A stretch of 12,675 bases of DNA from JBFXDW01 sp050180745 (GCA_050180745.1 JBFXDW010000054.1:1-12675); one strand, 5' to 3'; shown: positions 1-8,312, counted from the first letter of the stretch. Translations and numbers: made by a program. Notes: generated from the sequence alone by a model not told the origin.

Positions 1-1719
1 CTGATCACGAATAAAGCGCGAAGCATCATCACTTATATCGCTGATTTCATCTTGCCGTAGCGTATAGCTTAAACTCTGGCGCAAGTAAGAGGACAAAGGA
101 TATCCAAGACGGAAACTAAAGCCCGTCTTAATCGCATCATAGCTGCTTTCATCCTGTTGATCTCTACGGATATGAAACACATCAACTCCCGCCGATAAAT
201 CACGATCAAGAAAATAAGGTTCCGTAAAACTGACATCGAGCTGCTTGGTTGAACCTGAGATCGTCGCCCCGAAACGAACATCTTGTCCTTTACCCATAAA
301 ATTGCGTTCACGAATAGAAAAATCCCCCAAAGGTCCATCCGTTGACGAAAAGCCTGCACCAACTGAAATCTCACCTGTTGATTTTTCTTTGACCTCAACT
401 TTGATGTCCGAGCGATCCGGCTGACTCCCCGGAACAGGCGTAACTTTAACGGACTCAAAATACCCAAGGTCCCTGATTTTTTGTTCTCCGCGTTTAATTT
501 TTGAAATGCTGTAAGGATCACCCTCAGCCACAGGAATCTCCCGCCGCACGACCTTATCAAGCGTCCGCGTATTGCCTGCTATATCTATGCGCCCAATATA
601 AACGCGTTTTCCGGACTTGATACGATAGGTCAAATCGACAACGAGTTCATCTTTATGCTTTTCTACATCCGGCAAGATATCAATAAAGGCATATTGCTTG
701 TCGCCTAAAATCTCTGTCAGCTTTGTGACGCTCTTCTCAACTTCTGAAGAATCATAGAAAGCTCCTTCAAGGGTCAAAAGCTCTGTGCGTAAACTGGCTG
801 TATCAAGATCTTTGATATCGCTTTCAATCTTGATCTTACCAAACCTATAACGCTCGCCTTCATCAACCGAAAAGGTCAGAAAGAAATCGCGCTTATCGGG
901 CGTCATTTCTGCAGCAGCAGAGATAACCCGAAAATCGACATAACCATGCTGAAGATAAAAACGGCGCAGCAATTCTTTGTCATAATTCACGCGATCTGGA
1001 TCATAATAATCTGATCCTGAAAAAAACTTCCACCACGCACTTTCACTTGTATTAATTTGTGAACGCAACATCGAATCTGAAAAATTCTTATTGCCTACAA
1101 ATTCTATACGCCGCACGCCCGTAAACTGACCTTCATCAATTTTAAACGTCACATCAACGCGATTTTGCTCCAACGTTTCGATATGAGGCTCACATGTCGC
1201 AGCAAAACGACCCGAACGGCGATACAGTTCTAAAATACGCTGTACGTCTTGTTGAACCTGAGGCAATGTATAAACATAACGCGGCTTAAGCTGAATTTCT
1301 TTTTCCAGATCTTCTTGGTTGATTGTATCTGTGCCTTCAAACTTGATGCTGTTAACGACAGGATTCTCAACAACATCTATAATGAGAGCCCCCCCTTCTA
1401 CAGCCATATGGAGGTCAGCAAAAAGCCCTGTCGCAAACAACGTTTTTATAGAGCGGCTAATCGCATCCGGAGTTGCCACATCACCTTTTTCAATACGAAT
1501 GGAAGATAAAATCGTCGCACGATCAAGCCGCTGAGCTCCCTCAATACGGATATCTTCAATCACAGCCCCCGCAGAAAGAGGAGCAACATTCTGCATCAAC
1601 GGCACAAACCCTTCAGCCATCACTACTGACGGCACAGTTGCACCCACAAAAGCACCGCCCAAAGCCGAAGCCGTTAAAAGAGTACCCTTAAGAGTTTTTT
1701 TTGCCCACAAGATTGCCAT
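1..1719 (-). CDS. bamA: Outer-membrane protein assembly factor BamA, 3' end cut by the window
   Basis: BamA is the core of the BAM complex, which folds and inserts beta-barrel proteins into the outer membrane. The frame is open from the ATG at 1719 to base 1, giving 573 residues of a family usually about 750-800 long. The N-terminus is a signal peptide: positively charged KK at 7-8, a small hydrophobic stretch, and probable cleavage after VMA (residue 35). Five POTRA domains follow at roughly 53-118, 120-197, 199-285, 287-370 and 372-446. POTRA 5 contains RVYIGRIDIAGNTRT and ends with a GYFESVKV segment. The barrel begins near TGEISVGAGFS (about 447) and includes FSIRERNFMGKG and FTEPYFLDRDLS, typical of the family. 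Its start codon overlaps the rseP stop by one base (TGATG), so translation is probably coupled to rseP. The missing part is most of the barrel. The assignment is secure. Confidence 0.96.
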   Translation of the reverse strand, partial: MAILWAKKTLKGTLLTASALGGAFVGATVPSVVMAEGFVPLMQNVAPLSAGAVIEDIRIEGAQRLDRATILSSIRIEKGDVATPDAISRSIKTLFATGLFADLHMAVEGGALIIDVVENPVVNSIKFEGTDTINQEDLEKEIQLKPRYVYTLPQVQQDVQRILELYRRSGRFAATCEPHIETLEQNRVDVTFKIDEGQFTGVRRIEFVGNKNFSDSMLRSQINTSESAWWKFFSGSDYYDPDRVNYDKELLRRFYLQHGYVDFRVISAAAEMTPDKRDFFLTFSVDEGERYRFGKIKIESDIKDLDTASLRTELLTLEGAFYDSSEVEKSVTKLTEILGDKQYAFIDILPDVEKHKDELVVDLTYRIKSGKRVYIGRIDIAGNTRTLDKVVRREIPVAEGDPYSISKIKRGEQKIRDLGYFESVKVTPVPGSQPDRSDIKVEVKEKSTGEISVGAGFSSTDGPLGDFSIRERNFMGKGQDVRFGATISGSTKQLDVSFTEPYFLDRDLSAGVDVFHIRRDQQDESSYDAIKTGFSFRLGYPLSSYLRQSLSYTLRQDEISDISDDASRFIRDQ

Positions 1720-2867
1720 CAAGAAAAAAGTCCTTGAACGTAAGATACAAGCTTAAAATGCACCAAATCATTCCAAGTTGCAAAGATCATTAGTGCCACC
1801 ACGATCGTCATGCCTACGCGTGCACTATATTCCTGCACATTATCGCTAAGAGGCTTCCCACGTAACCCTTCAGCAATATAGAACAACAAATGCCCCCCAT
1901 CCAAAAGGGGGATAGGGAATAGATTGATAAGCCCCAGATTGACCGAAATCACCACAAGAAACCAGACAAGCGCGGCTATGCCATCTCGTGCAACTTTGCC
2001 CGACATTTCTGCGATTCGCAATGGGCCACCCAGCTCTTCAGTCCCCCGTGTCCCCATAATCATTTGACCAACGCCTTTAAGCGTGCCTGTAGTTACGCTC
2101 CAAACCTCTTTGAAAGCCTCACGTACCGCCTCAAGAGGCCCCAACTCGCGCACTTCCGACTTGGTTGAGACAATACCGAGCTTGCCCGTAACATGCGCAC
2201 CACCGAGTCGGTCTGTTTGCTTTTCAACATCTGGAGTCGCCGTAAGATGAGTTTCAATACCGCCACGATCCACAAGAATATCTATTGTCTCACCTGTGTT
2301 GAGCGCAATCGTGCGACGGATGGATTCAAAACTCTCCATCGGCACGCCATCAATAGACAACACCCTATCACCGACCTCAACCCCCGCACGCGAAGCTGCA
2401 CTGTTTTCTATCACCTGACTGATTTCCGTTGCCGTAAAGGGCTGCCCGCTCAATCCATAGAGCAACACTAACAACACAATCGCAAACAAGTAATTAGAGC
2501 CCGGCCCCGCAGCAACAATCGCAAAACGCTTCCATAGCTTTTGCGTATAAAAAGCTACTTTCTTTTCTTCGTCCGTAAAATCCTTCACCGCTTCATCAGG
2601 CCCAAAGCTGGAAGGATCGGCATCCCCAAACATCTTGACATAGCCACCCAAAGGCATCCACGCAACGCGCCACCGCGTTCCTTTGGAGTCAAACCAATGG
2701 CATACCTCTTTCCCAAACCCTATTGAGAAGGTTTCAATTTTAACACCAGCGCGCCGCGCAACCCAGAAATGGCCGAATTCATGCACAAAAACAACGATGC
2801 CCAAGACAAAAAGAAACGGCAGCACATGCCAGCCTGTTTCTGTGATGAAGGAGATGATTTGTTCCAT
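1719..2867 (-). CDS. rseP: Site-2 intramembrane zinc metalloprotease RseP (MmpA-like)
   Basis: RseP is an inner-membrane protease that cleaves transmembrane segments of anti-sigma factors and signal-peptide remnants; the Caulobacter homologue is MmpA. The 382-residue protein has the zinc-binding HEFGH motif at 29-33 in the first membrane segment. A PDZ domain lies at about 139-215 (VIENSAASRAGVEVGDRVLSIDG). The second metal and active-site motif is NLFPIPLLDGGH at 315-326, with Asp323 as the third ligand, followed by a last hydrophobic segment near 353-365. The length matches alphaproteobacterial members with one clear PDZ domain. The start at 2867 has AAGGA about 10 nt upstream. Upstream, a 293-bp palindrome separates it from dxr; downstream it overlaps bamA by one base. 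Identification is secure; its substrate cannot be read from this window. Confidence 0.96.
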   Translation of the reverse strand: MEQIISFITETGWHVLPFLFVLGIVVFVHEFGHFWVARRAGVKIETFSIGFGKEVCHWFDSKGTRWRVAWMPLGGYVKMFGDADPSSFGPDEAVKDFTDEEKKVAFYTQKLWKRFAIVAAGPGSNYLFAIVLLVLLYGLSGQPFTATEISQVIENSAASRAGVEVGDRVLSIDGVPMESFESIRRTIALNTGETIDILVDRGGIETHLTATPDVEKQTDRLGGAHVTGKLGIVSTKSEVRELGPLEAVREAFKEVWSVTTGTLKGVGQMIMGTRGTEELGGPLRIAEMSGKVARDGIAALVWFLVVISVNLGLINLFPIPLLDGGHLLFYIAEGLRGKPLSDNVQEYSARVGMTIVVALMIFATWNDLVHFKLVSYVQGLFS

Positions 2868-2887
2868 TTTGAGATAGTCCTTATTAA

Positions 2888-3180
2888 AAGCATTTAGGAT
2901 TTAGCATTTGGCATTTAGGGGGAAGCTGTTTTTTATACCTTCTCCGTCATCACGAGGAATGAATGTTTTGCAAAAGCGAAACATGTATGACGTGGTGATC
3001 CAAACCGAGAAATATCACTGTTCATAAAATTTGCAAACAAGGGACTGAATCGCCACACTTCGCACCTCCGCGCAAAGCGCGAATGTACTCCGTTCGCGAT
3101 GACGGAAAGAGTATTGAATGTTAAAAAAGAAAAAAACAACGAAGCCTCCCTAAATGCCAAATGCTAAATCCTAAATGCTT
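2888..3180. repeat. Large nested palindrome filling the dxr-rseP gap
   Basis: The outer arms are a perfect 33-bp inverted repeat, 2888-2920 against 3148-3180. Each arm is itself built from reiterated GCATTTAG / GATTTAG / GCATTTG words. Inside lie two diverged copies of one unit in opposite orientation, 2944-3003 and 3041-3105, both beginning CCGTCATC(A/G)CGA and ending near GTGG(T/C)GAT. Each copy carries its own small hairpin, for example ATGTTTTGC against GCGAAACAT at 2963-2984. The right outer arm holds the last codons and TAG stop of dxr (3171-3173), and the left arm ends 20 nt before the rseP start codon. The internal unit resembles dispersed palindromic repeats I recall from Rickettsiales-like genomes, which is a resemblance rather than a match I could test. 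The 303-nt gap shows no convincing gene or promoter. Confidence 0.85.
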
Positions 3181-4328
3181 GCTGTTGCAAACGCCCGCGC
3201 TTCTTTGTCCGCTTCCGCCAACACTTCCAATGAAGATAGCGCCATAACCGGACCATTGTGAAGCGTAGCCTCGATGATTTTTTCAATATCCAAAAAGCCT
3301 ATCTTTTCGTCTAAGAAAGCCTGTACCGCAACTTCGTTCGCCGCATTCATCAACGCCGGAGCTGTACCACCTCGTTGAAGGGCCTCACGCCCCAAACGTA
3401 AGGCAGGAAATTTCTCGGCGTCAGGCTCTTCAAAAGTAAGCTGGCCTATCTTGGCCAAATCAAGTTTCGGCGCCGGAGTTGCCATCCGGTCAGGCCATGC
3501 CAAGCAATATCCAATCGGCACACGCATATCGGGCGAGCCCAACTGTGCCAAGGTCGAGCCATCTTCATATTCAACCATACTGTGAATAATCGACTGCGGA
3601 TGAACCAGAACATCAATGCGTTCACTTTCCATTTGGAATAAATGCGCCGCCTCAATCACTTCCAACGTTTTATTCATCAGCGTGGCGCTATCAATCGAGA
3701 TTTTAGCCCCCATATTCCAAACCGGATGCTTACCCGCCTGCTCGGGCGTCATAACGGCCATTTCTTCCCGCGTTTTGGTACGGAATGGCCCGCCAGAGGC
3801 TGTGATAATCAAACGCGTAATGCTCTTTTTCTGATCCTCATTAAATACCTGATAAATGGCATTGTGTTCGCTATCCACCGGCAGCAACGTGCACCCATAA
3901 CGCGCCACCATATCCATCATCAATGGCCCCGCACAAACGAGAGTCTCTTTATTGGCAAACGCAATCTTCTTGCCGCGCTTGGCCGCTGCCAGAGTAGAAG
4001 GTAGCCCCGCCGCCCCCACAATAGCCGCCATCAGCCAGTCGCTCTCCATCTCAGCCGCTTCAACAAGCGCCGCCGCGCCCGCCTTGACCTCAATATCTGT
4101 TCCCGCAAGCGCTTCTTTTAAAGCTTGATATTTGCTTTCATCCGCAATAACCGCACACCCCGCCTTTAAGGCACGTGCCTGCGCAGCCAACGCATCCACA
4201 TTCCGGTTAGCCGAAAGCGCAACAACCTCATATGCATCAGGCTGGCGCTGGATAAGGTCTATAGTTTGCGTACCAACAGATCCCGTTGACCCCAAAATCG
4301 TTACACGCCGTGGCGTAGTCTTTGTCAT
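3171..4328 (-). CDS. dxr: 1-deoxy-D-xylulose 5-phosphate reductoisomerase
   Basis: Dxr converts 1-deoxy-D-xylulose 5-phosphate to 2-C-methyl-D-erythritol 4-phosphate with NADPH, the committed step of the MEP isoprenoid pathway, in the cytoplasm. This pathway supplies the precursors used by the neighbouring UppS. The product is 385 residues from the ATG at 4328. The N-terminal dinucleotide-binding motif is GSTGSVG at 13-19. The metal-binding acidic residues are visible as Asp152 and Glu154 (PVDSEHN) and Glu223 (NKTLEVIEA). Substrate-binding segments SGGPFR (from about 178) and HPVWNMG are present. I chose 4328 over an in-frame GTG at 4340 because it makes an ATGA overlap with the cdsA stop and has GGA 7 nt upstream. 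The final codons and the TAG lie inside the arm of the 2888-3180 palindrome, so the extreme C-terminus (ASI) may be repeat-derived. Confidence 0.96.
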   Translation of the reverse strand: MTKTTPRRVTILGSTGSVGTQTIDLIQRQPDAYEVVALSANRNVDALAAQARALKAGCAVIADESKYQALKEALAGTDIEVKAGAAALVEAAEMESDWLMAAIVGAAGLPSTLAAAKRGKKIAFANKETLVCAGPLMMDMVARYGCTLLPVDSEHNAIYQVFNEDQKKSITRLIITASGGPFRTKTREEMAVMTPEQAGKHPVWNMGAKISIDSATLMNKTLEVIEAAHLFQMESERIDVLVHPQSIIHSMVEYEDGSTLAQLGSPDMRVPIGYCLAWPDRMATPAPKLDLAKIGQLTFEEPDAEKFPALRLGREALQRGGTAPALMNAANEVAVQAFLDEKIGFLDIEKIIEATLHNGPVMALSSLEVLAEADKEARAFATASI

Positions 4329-5116
4329 AGTATCATCCACACAAAAATAAGGAGCGCTACAGAAAGCAGCCCATCAACACGATCTAAAAGGCCTCCATGC
4401 CCAGGAATTAAACGACCGCTATCTTTAACCCCCGCACGTCTCTTGAGATAAGATTCAAAAAAGTCACCTGCTTGCGCGACAATAGCAAAAAGCCCTCCCA
4501 GAACAGGGCCCGTCCCCATCTCAAAGAAAAAGAGAAGACTATATCCTACTAGCGCGGCAGAAACGATTCCCCCCAACAAACCTGCCCATGTTTTTTTAGG
4601 GCTAATTTGTGGCCAAATTTTGGGGCCGCCAACCGTACTTCCAACCAAATAGGCCCCTATATCCGTTGCCCATACGATAAACAATAAATTCAAGATAAGC
4701 GCAAAACCAGAACGCCCTGCATTCATATCGACTAGCGCGATACCACTCCACGCCAGATAAGGAATCCCCACACTCAGCCACAAAGCTTTTGTATAATGAG
4801 CCTTTTTATCCTCATCCGGAAAACGCCCCGCGCTGAGCAAGACAGCCTGCCATGTGATCAGAGAAAGAAGTAAAGAAATTCCTATGCCCCACAAAGGAAC
4901 AAAGAACAAACTGGTAAAAAGGCCTAGATAGCCTATTACCCGCACACGCCCCCGCACCGTAGGATGCGTTAAGCCTATCCATTCAGAAAAACAGCCTAGA
5001 ATAAGCAGCGTGACACAAAAATCATAAAGAACACCGCCTGCCCACACGATAAACAGCACCACAGGCACAAGGGCCAATGTTGAAAACGTACGAAGAAGAA
5101 AGTTGTGATTTATCAT
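4325..5116 (-). CDS. cdsA: Phosphatidate cytidylyltransferase (CDP-diacylglycerol synthase)
   Basis: CdsA makes CDP-diacylglycerol from CTP and phosphatidate in the inner membrane, the branch point for phospholipid synthesis. The 263-residue protein is largely hydrophobic with several predicted membrane helices. Near the C-terminus it carries the complete CTP_transf_1 family signature at 222-248: S-Y-L-K-R, then K-D (231-232), then H-G-G (240-242) and D-R-V-D (245-248). Asp152 (TDIGAY) and SPKKTWAG at 172-179 are further conserved features. Its stop overlaps the preferred dxr start as ATGA. A 66-nt gap separates it from uppS; this gap holds short TAACGA-type reiterations but no clear promoter or terminator. 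Assignment is secure. Confidence 0.96.
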   Translation of the reverse strand: MINHNFLLRTFSTLALVPVVLFIVWAGGVLYDFCVTLLILGCFSEWIGLTHPTVRGRVRVIGYLGLFTSLFFVPLWGIGISLLLSLITWQAVLLSAGRFPDEDKKAHYTKALWLSVGIPYLAWSGIALVDMNAGRSGFALILNLLFIVWATDIGAYLVGSTVGGPKIWPQISPKKTWAGLLGGIVSAALVGYSLLFFFEMGTGPVLGGLFAIVAQAGDFFESYLKRRAGVKDSGRLIPGHGGLLDRVDGLLSVALLIFVWMIL

Positions 5117-5182
5117 AGCGATTTTCGTTATTACCGTATTATTCCTCGTTATTCCGGACAGACGAACGATAGCGAGCGCCCC

Positions 5183-5893
5183 CTATCTTCCAAACCGCCG
5201 CTCACGCGCTGCATATGCATCCAAGGCCGCACGAAGATGCTCATCCCCAAAATCGGGCCACAAAACATCTTCAAAAACATACTCGGCATAAGCCGATTGC
5301 CAAAGCAAAAAGTTAGAGATTCGTTTCTCTCCACTGGTACGAATAACAAGATCCGGATCCGGAATGCTTTTTGTGTAAAGATGCTCTTCAAAAATGGCTT
5401 CATTAATACCATCCGCGCAGAGCTCTCCCACCTCTACCTTCCGAGCCAGCGCCCTCACCGCCTCTAGAATCTCCTGCCGTCCACCGTAGCTAAGCGCCAA
5501 AGTCAGATCAAGCGCCGTATGGGCCTTTGTTGCCTCTTCCGCCTCTTGAATCATAGCCCTGATATCGTCATCTAGCCGCGCTCTATCTCCAATAACACGA
5601 AAACGAACCTTGTTTTTTACAAGTGTCTTGATCTCGTGTTTGAGATAAAAACGTAAAAGCCCCATAAGCTCATTAACTTCTGATTCGGGACGGCTCCAGT
5701 TCTCCGCAGAAAAGCTATAGAAAGTTAGATATCGAATAGGCAAATTACGCGCCGCCTCTAGCGTGCGCCGCAGGGCATCAATTCCGGCCTTATGCCCCAG
5801 AGTCCGAGGCTGGTTCTTTTGCCGCGCCCATCGTCCATTGCCATCCATGATGATCGCAACGTGAAGGGGAGAGATGTCTAGTTTAGCTTCCAT
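5183..5893 (-). CDS. uppS: Undecaprenyl diphosphate synthase (cis-prenyltransferase)
   Basis: UppS condenses isopentenyl diphosphate units onto farnesyl diphosphate to make the C55 lipid carrier for peptidoglycan and other envelope polymers. The product is 236 residues, slightly shorter than the E. coli protein. It shows the catalytic motif IMDGNGRWA with Asp17, the LGH motif (His34), SAENW at 62-66, and the family signature DLVIRTSGEKRISNFLLWQ at 181-199. It continues to AYAEYVF with the Mg-coordinating Glu204. The start at 5893 has only a weak ribosome-binding sequence (AAGCAGCAAG). A 148-bp palindrome lies between it and frr, ending 19 nt upstream of this start. Identification is secure; the exact start is likely but the weak Shine-Dalgarno leaves some doubt. 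Confidence 0.95.
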   Translation of the reverse strand: MEAKLDISPLHVAIIMDGNGRWARQKNQPRTLGHKAGIDALRRTLEAARNLPIRYLTFYSFSAENWSRPESEVNELMGLLRFYLKHEIKTLVKNKVRFRVIGDRARLDDDIRAMIQEAEEATKAHTALDLTLALSYGGRQEILEAVRALARKVEVGELCADGINEAIFEEHLYTKSIPDPDLVIRTSGEKRISNFLLWQSAYAEYVFEDVLWPDFGDEHLRAALDAYAARERRFGR

Positions 5894-5912
5894 ACTTGCT
5901 GCTTTAGATTAA

Positions 5913-6060
5913 TATAATGCGTCAGTAAGTGCAGGATATTGCGCCGAAAAGCGAATGTTGTGAGAACCGGAGCGGAACGTACATTAAAAGTACTTGAGCA
6001 CCGGAAGCGCAGCAACATTCGCTTTGCAGACCAATAAACTGCGCTTAATGGCGTATTATA
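5913..6060. repeat. 148-bp palindrome between frr and uppS, GTAC-core family copy 1
   Basis: Two 48-bp arms, 5913-5960 and 6013-6060, are reverse complements at 38 of 48 positions without gaps. The innermost 13 bp (5948-5960 with 6013-6025) are perfect. The 52-nt centre contains two GTAC words (5979-5982, 5990-5993) separated by ATTAAAA, flanked by diverged direct copies of GAG-N-ACCGGA-N-GCG. The right arm includes the TAA stop of frr (6056-6058), and the left arm ends 19 nt before the uppS start codon, so the element occupies almost the whole 162-nt gap. The centre is related to that of the element at 8387-8513. There is no T-run after the stem, so it is not a standard intrinsic terminator. 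Confidence 0.85.
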
Positions 6061-6607
6061 CCGCCATAATGTCTTTTTCTTTCTTAGCCACAGAATCGTC
6101 GATTTTCTTAACCGCCCCATCCGTCAACGCTTGGATTTTTGTTTCAAGACGCTTTTTATCGTCCTCTGAAATCTCGCTGTTCTTTTCATCTGCCTTAACT
6201 TCATCCATCGCATCACGACGCACATTACGAACCGCAATACGTGCGCTTTCAGCATATTTATGCGCAACTTTAACGAGCTCTTGACGGCGCTCTTGGCTGA
6301 GATCAGGAATTGGCACGCGAATCAAAGAGCCTTCAGCCTGCGGATTAAGACCAAGTCCAGCTTCAGCAATAGCCTTCTCCACAGCTTTGGTCAGGCCTGT
6401 ATCCCACACCTGCACCGTCAGAAGCCGAGGCTCAGGCACGCCCACCGTTGCCACTTGATTAAGAGGCATCATCGAACCATAAGCATCAACATGCACAGGC
6501 TCTAAAAGGCTCGTTGAAGCCCGCCCCGTCCGCAACCCCGAGAAATCGCGCATCAATGATTCAACAGCACCTTCCATACGATGCTCAACATTGTCCAAGT
6601 CTAGCAT
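6056..6607 (-). CDS. frr: Ribosome recycling factor
   Basis: RRF acts with EF-G to split post-termination ribosomes. The product is 183 residues, close to the usual 185. It begins MLDLDNVEHRMEGAVESLMRDFSGLRTGRAS, containing the conserved L-x-T-G-R-A-S segment of the three-helix domain. It continues with the domain II motifs LLEPVHVDAYGSMMPLNQVATV and SLIRVPIPDLSQERR-ELVK, then the C-terminal helix with RNVRRDAMDEVK. The start codon overlaps the end of pyrH by 7 nt (ATGCTAG), with AAGGA 8 nt upstream inside pyrH, which supports coupled translation. The stop codon lies within the right arm of the 5913-6060 palindrome, so the last codons (AV) are part of that repeat. Assignment is secure. Confidence 0.97.
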   Translation of the reverse strand: MLDLDNVEHRMEGAVESLMRDFSGLRTGRASTSLLEPVHVDAYGSMMPLNQVATVGVPEPRLLTVQVWDTGLTKAVEKAIAEAGLGLNPQAEGSLIRVPIPDLSQERRQELVKVAHKYAESARIAVRNVRRDAMDEVKADEKNSEISEDDKKRLETKIQALTDGAVKKIDDSVAKKEKDIMAV

Positions 6608-7338
6608 AGCTTTGTTCCTTCATCTGAAATCGTCGTAAATAGGCCCTTGCCTTGTACCACTTGCGCAAAAGCCCCGTGATGGAATATTGAAAACACAAGA
6701 ATAGGAATGTGGCTCTGCCGCGCCAAAGAAATGGCCGACGTATCCATCACTTGTAAATCCTGCGCTAACACATCCATGTAAGACAAGCGCTCATAGCGCT
6801 TAGCATCCGTGACTTTAACCGGATCGGCATTGTAAACGCCATCAACTTTGGTGCCCTTAATCAGAGCATCACACTGCATCTCGGACGCCCGCAATGCCGC
6901 CGCTGAATCAGTTGTAAAGAAGGGGTTTCCCGTCCCCGCTCCAAAAATAACAACGCGCCCCTTTTCCATATGGCGCATCGCGCGACGACGAATGTAAGGC
7001 TCACACACCGAAGACATAGGAATAGCCGACTGCACACGGGTTTGAACGCCGACCTTCTCGAGTGCATTTTGCATAGCCAGCGCATTGATGACTGTAGCCA
7101 GCATGCCCATATAATCGGCTGTCGCTCGATCCATCCCTTCGGAGGCCCCAGATACGCCGCGAAAAATGTTGCCCGCTCCAATGACAACACAAACCTGCAC
7201 GCCCTTGGCCACAACATCGCTAATTTCTTCAGCAACGCGCTGTACCGTTTCTGGATCAAGCCCATAGTCGCGAGTCCCCATCAGAGCCTCGCCCGACAAT
7301 TTCAGCAAAACACGTTTATATTTAAGGTCTTCAGCCAT
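6601..7338 (-). CDS. pyrH: UMP kinase (bacterial amino-acid-kinase type)
   Basis: PyrH phosphorylates UMP to UDP with ATP in the cytoplasm, feeding pyrimidine nucleotide and nucleotide-sugar synthesis. The 245-residue product begins MAEDLKYKRVLLKLSGEALMG, the standard phosphate-binding start of the family. It also has GAGNIFRG at 54-61, GTGNPFFTTDSAA near 135-147 and TKVDGVYNADP at 163-173, covering the nucleotide and UMP sites. The start at 7338 has GAGG about 5 nt upstream. In many related genomes pyrH directly follows tsf; here an unrelated solute-binding protein gene lies between them, 70 nt upstream of pyrH. That gap has only a weak promoter-like pair, so pyrH is probably read mainly from the promoter at 8313-8341. 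It overlaps frr by 7 nt. Confidence 0.97.
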   Translation of the reverse strand: MAEDLKYKRVLLKLSGEALMGTRDYGLDPETVQRVAEEISDVVAKGVQVCVVIGAGNIFRGVSGASEGMDRATADYMGMLATVINALAMQNALEKVGVQTRVQSAIPMSSVCEPYIRRRAMRHMEKGRVVIFGAGTGNPFFTTDSAAALRASEMQCDALIKGTKVDGVYNADPVKVTDAKRYERLSYMDVLAQDLQVMDTSAISLARQSHIPILVFSIFHHGAFAQVVQGKGLFTTISDEGTKLC

Positions 7339-7408
7339 TTCGCCTCACAAGATCAATTCGGCGGACACATTACGCTTTTAGGCTCCTCCCCGCAAGCTTG
7401 ACCTCTAA

Positions 7409-8284
7409 TTATTTCTCCGCCGCTACAAAAGGCCGCATTACCCGCAAATAGGTTTTTCCGGGTTCTGGCTCCCACTTACGCAACATGCGATCAATATCGC
7501 CATTATTATTCATCTCACGGATAGCTTGGTCGAACAAATCCTTTAAAAGGAGCTCGCCAAGCCCCACCACAAGAGGAAAAGACTGAAGTTTAACAGGCTG
7601 ATCTGGCGCAACCAATCGTAAAACAGCGCCGTTTTCTTTACCAAATTGGTAAAGCCCATTGCGATCAGTCAATACTGCGTCCGCTTTTTTAGAAATAACA
7701 TCCTGAAAATACTGGGACCCTTCTACATTAGCAGAAAGTGTATAGAATTTAGCACGAGGAAAAGCATCCCGAGACACACGATCTGTCATATTCCCTTCTT
7801 GAGTCAGAATCGTAACATCAGGCTGATTCACGCGATTCAAATCATTTTCAAATCTTGTATCGCTGGTACGAACAAGCGGCGACAAACCGGAATAAAACAT
7901 GGGATCTGTAAAAGATACCGCCTTATACATCGGAAGATCCGGCCACATAGGCGTACAAACAGCATCAAACCGCTTGCTTTGCAGCGCTGGAATCCAATTA
8001 GCGAAGGTAACTTCCTCGGTCCATTCAACCTTTAAACCCATCTGCGATGTCATACGCTCCATAAAATCCACGGAAAACCCGTAAAATTTACCTGTGTCCA
8101 AATCAAGGCTTAAAACTGGAGGAAAAATATAATAGCCACACCGAATAACGCCTGTACGCAAAACACGCTCAAAAGCCGTTTCTTTTTTTGTAGGTCCCTC
8201 CGTTTGTTGCCTTTGGCCCCAATACAAAAAGGCCATAAAGACAAAAAGAACGGCAATCGCAATATGATTAAAGGCAGGCTTCAT
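7409..8284 (-). CDS. Orphan, membrane-anchored family 3 solute-binding protein
   Basis: The 291-residue product is an extracellular/periplasmic solute-binding protein of the SBP_bac_3 (amino-acid type) fold. An N-terminal hydrophobic segment at about 8-22 is followed by a polar linker. No lipobox cysteine is present, so it is either a signal-anchored protein or one with a poorly defined cleavage site. The binding domain runs from about 40 to 275: GVIRCGYYIFPPVLSLDLDTGKFYGFSVDF near the start, WIPALQSKRFDAVCTPMW, and VSFTDPMFYSG. The usual T-x-E-R before the FT-x-P segment is replaced by LPMYKA, so ligand specificity is uncertain. No permease or ATPase gene is adjacent. It starts with GGAG 7 nt upstream of the ATG and sits behind its own promoter. 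Transport, chemoreception-like sensing or a structural role are all possible. Confidence 0.85.
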   Translation of the reverse strand: MKPAFNHIAIAVLFVFMAFLYWGQRQQTEGPTKKETAFERVLRTGVIRCGYYIFPPVLSLDLDTGKFYGFSVDFMERMTSQMGLKVEWTEEVTFANWIPALQSKRFDAVCTPMWPDLPMYKAVSFTDPMFYSGLSPLVRTSDTRFENDLNRVNQPDVTILTQEGNMTDRVSRDAFPRAKFYTLSANVEGSQYFQDVISKKADAVLTDRNGLYQFGKENGAVLRLVAPDQPVKLQSFPLVVGLGELLLKDLFDQAIREMNNNGDIDRMLRKWEPEPGKTYLRVMRPFVAAEK

Positions 8285-8312
8285 TTATAACTCCACATAC
8301 AGAACACAGAGA

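Noticed and set aside
69..560. 163-codon minus-strand frame inside bamA
   Set aside because: It is a shifted frame of bamA. The bamA frame is open through the same stretch and encodes POTRA 5 and the first barrel strands.
2933..3160. 75-codon minus-strand frame between dxr and rseP
   Set aside because: It lies wholly inside the 2888-3180 palindrome, reads across both inner repeat copies, has no ribosome-binding site and resembles no protein family. Such frames arise by chance in repeats of this kind.
7339..7408. Promoter directly upstream of pyrH (TTGCGG, 17 nt, TAATGT)
   Set aside because: Spacing is right but each box matches consensus at only about three of six positions, so it is too weak to list as a feature.
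7409..8284. Lipoprotein assignment for the solute-binding protein
   Set aside because: No cysteine follows the hydrophobic N-terminal segment, so there is no lipobox; a membrane anchor or uncertain signal peptide fits better.
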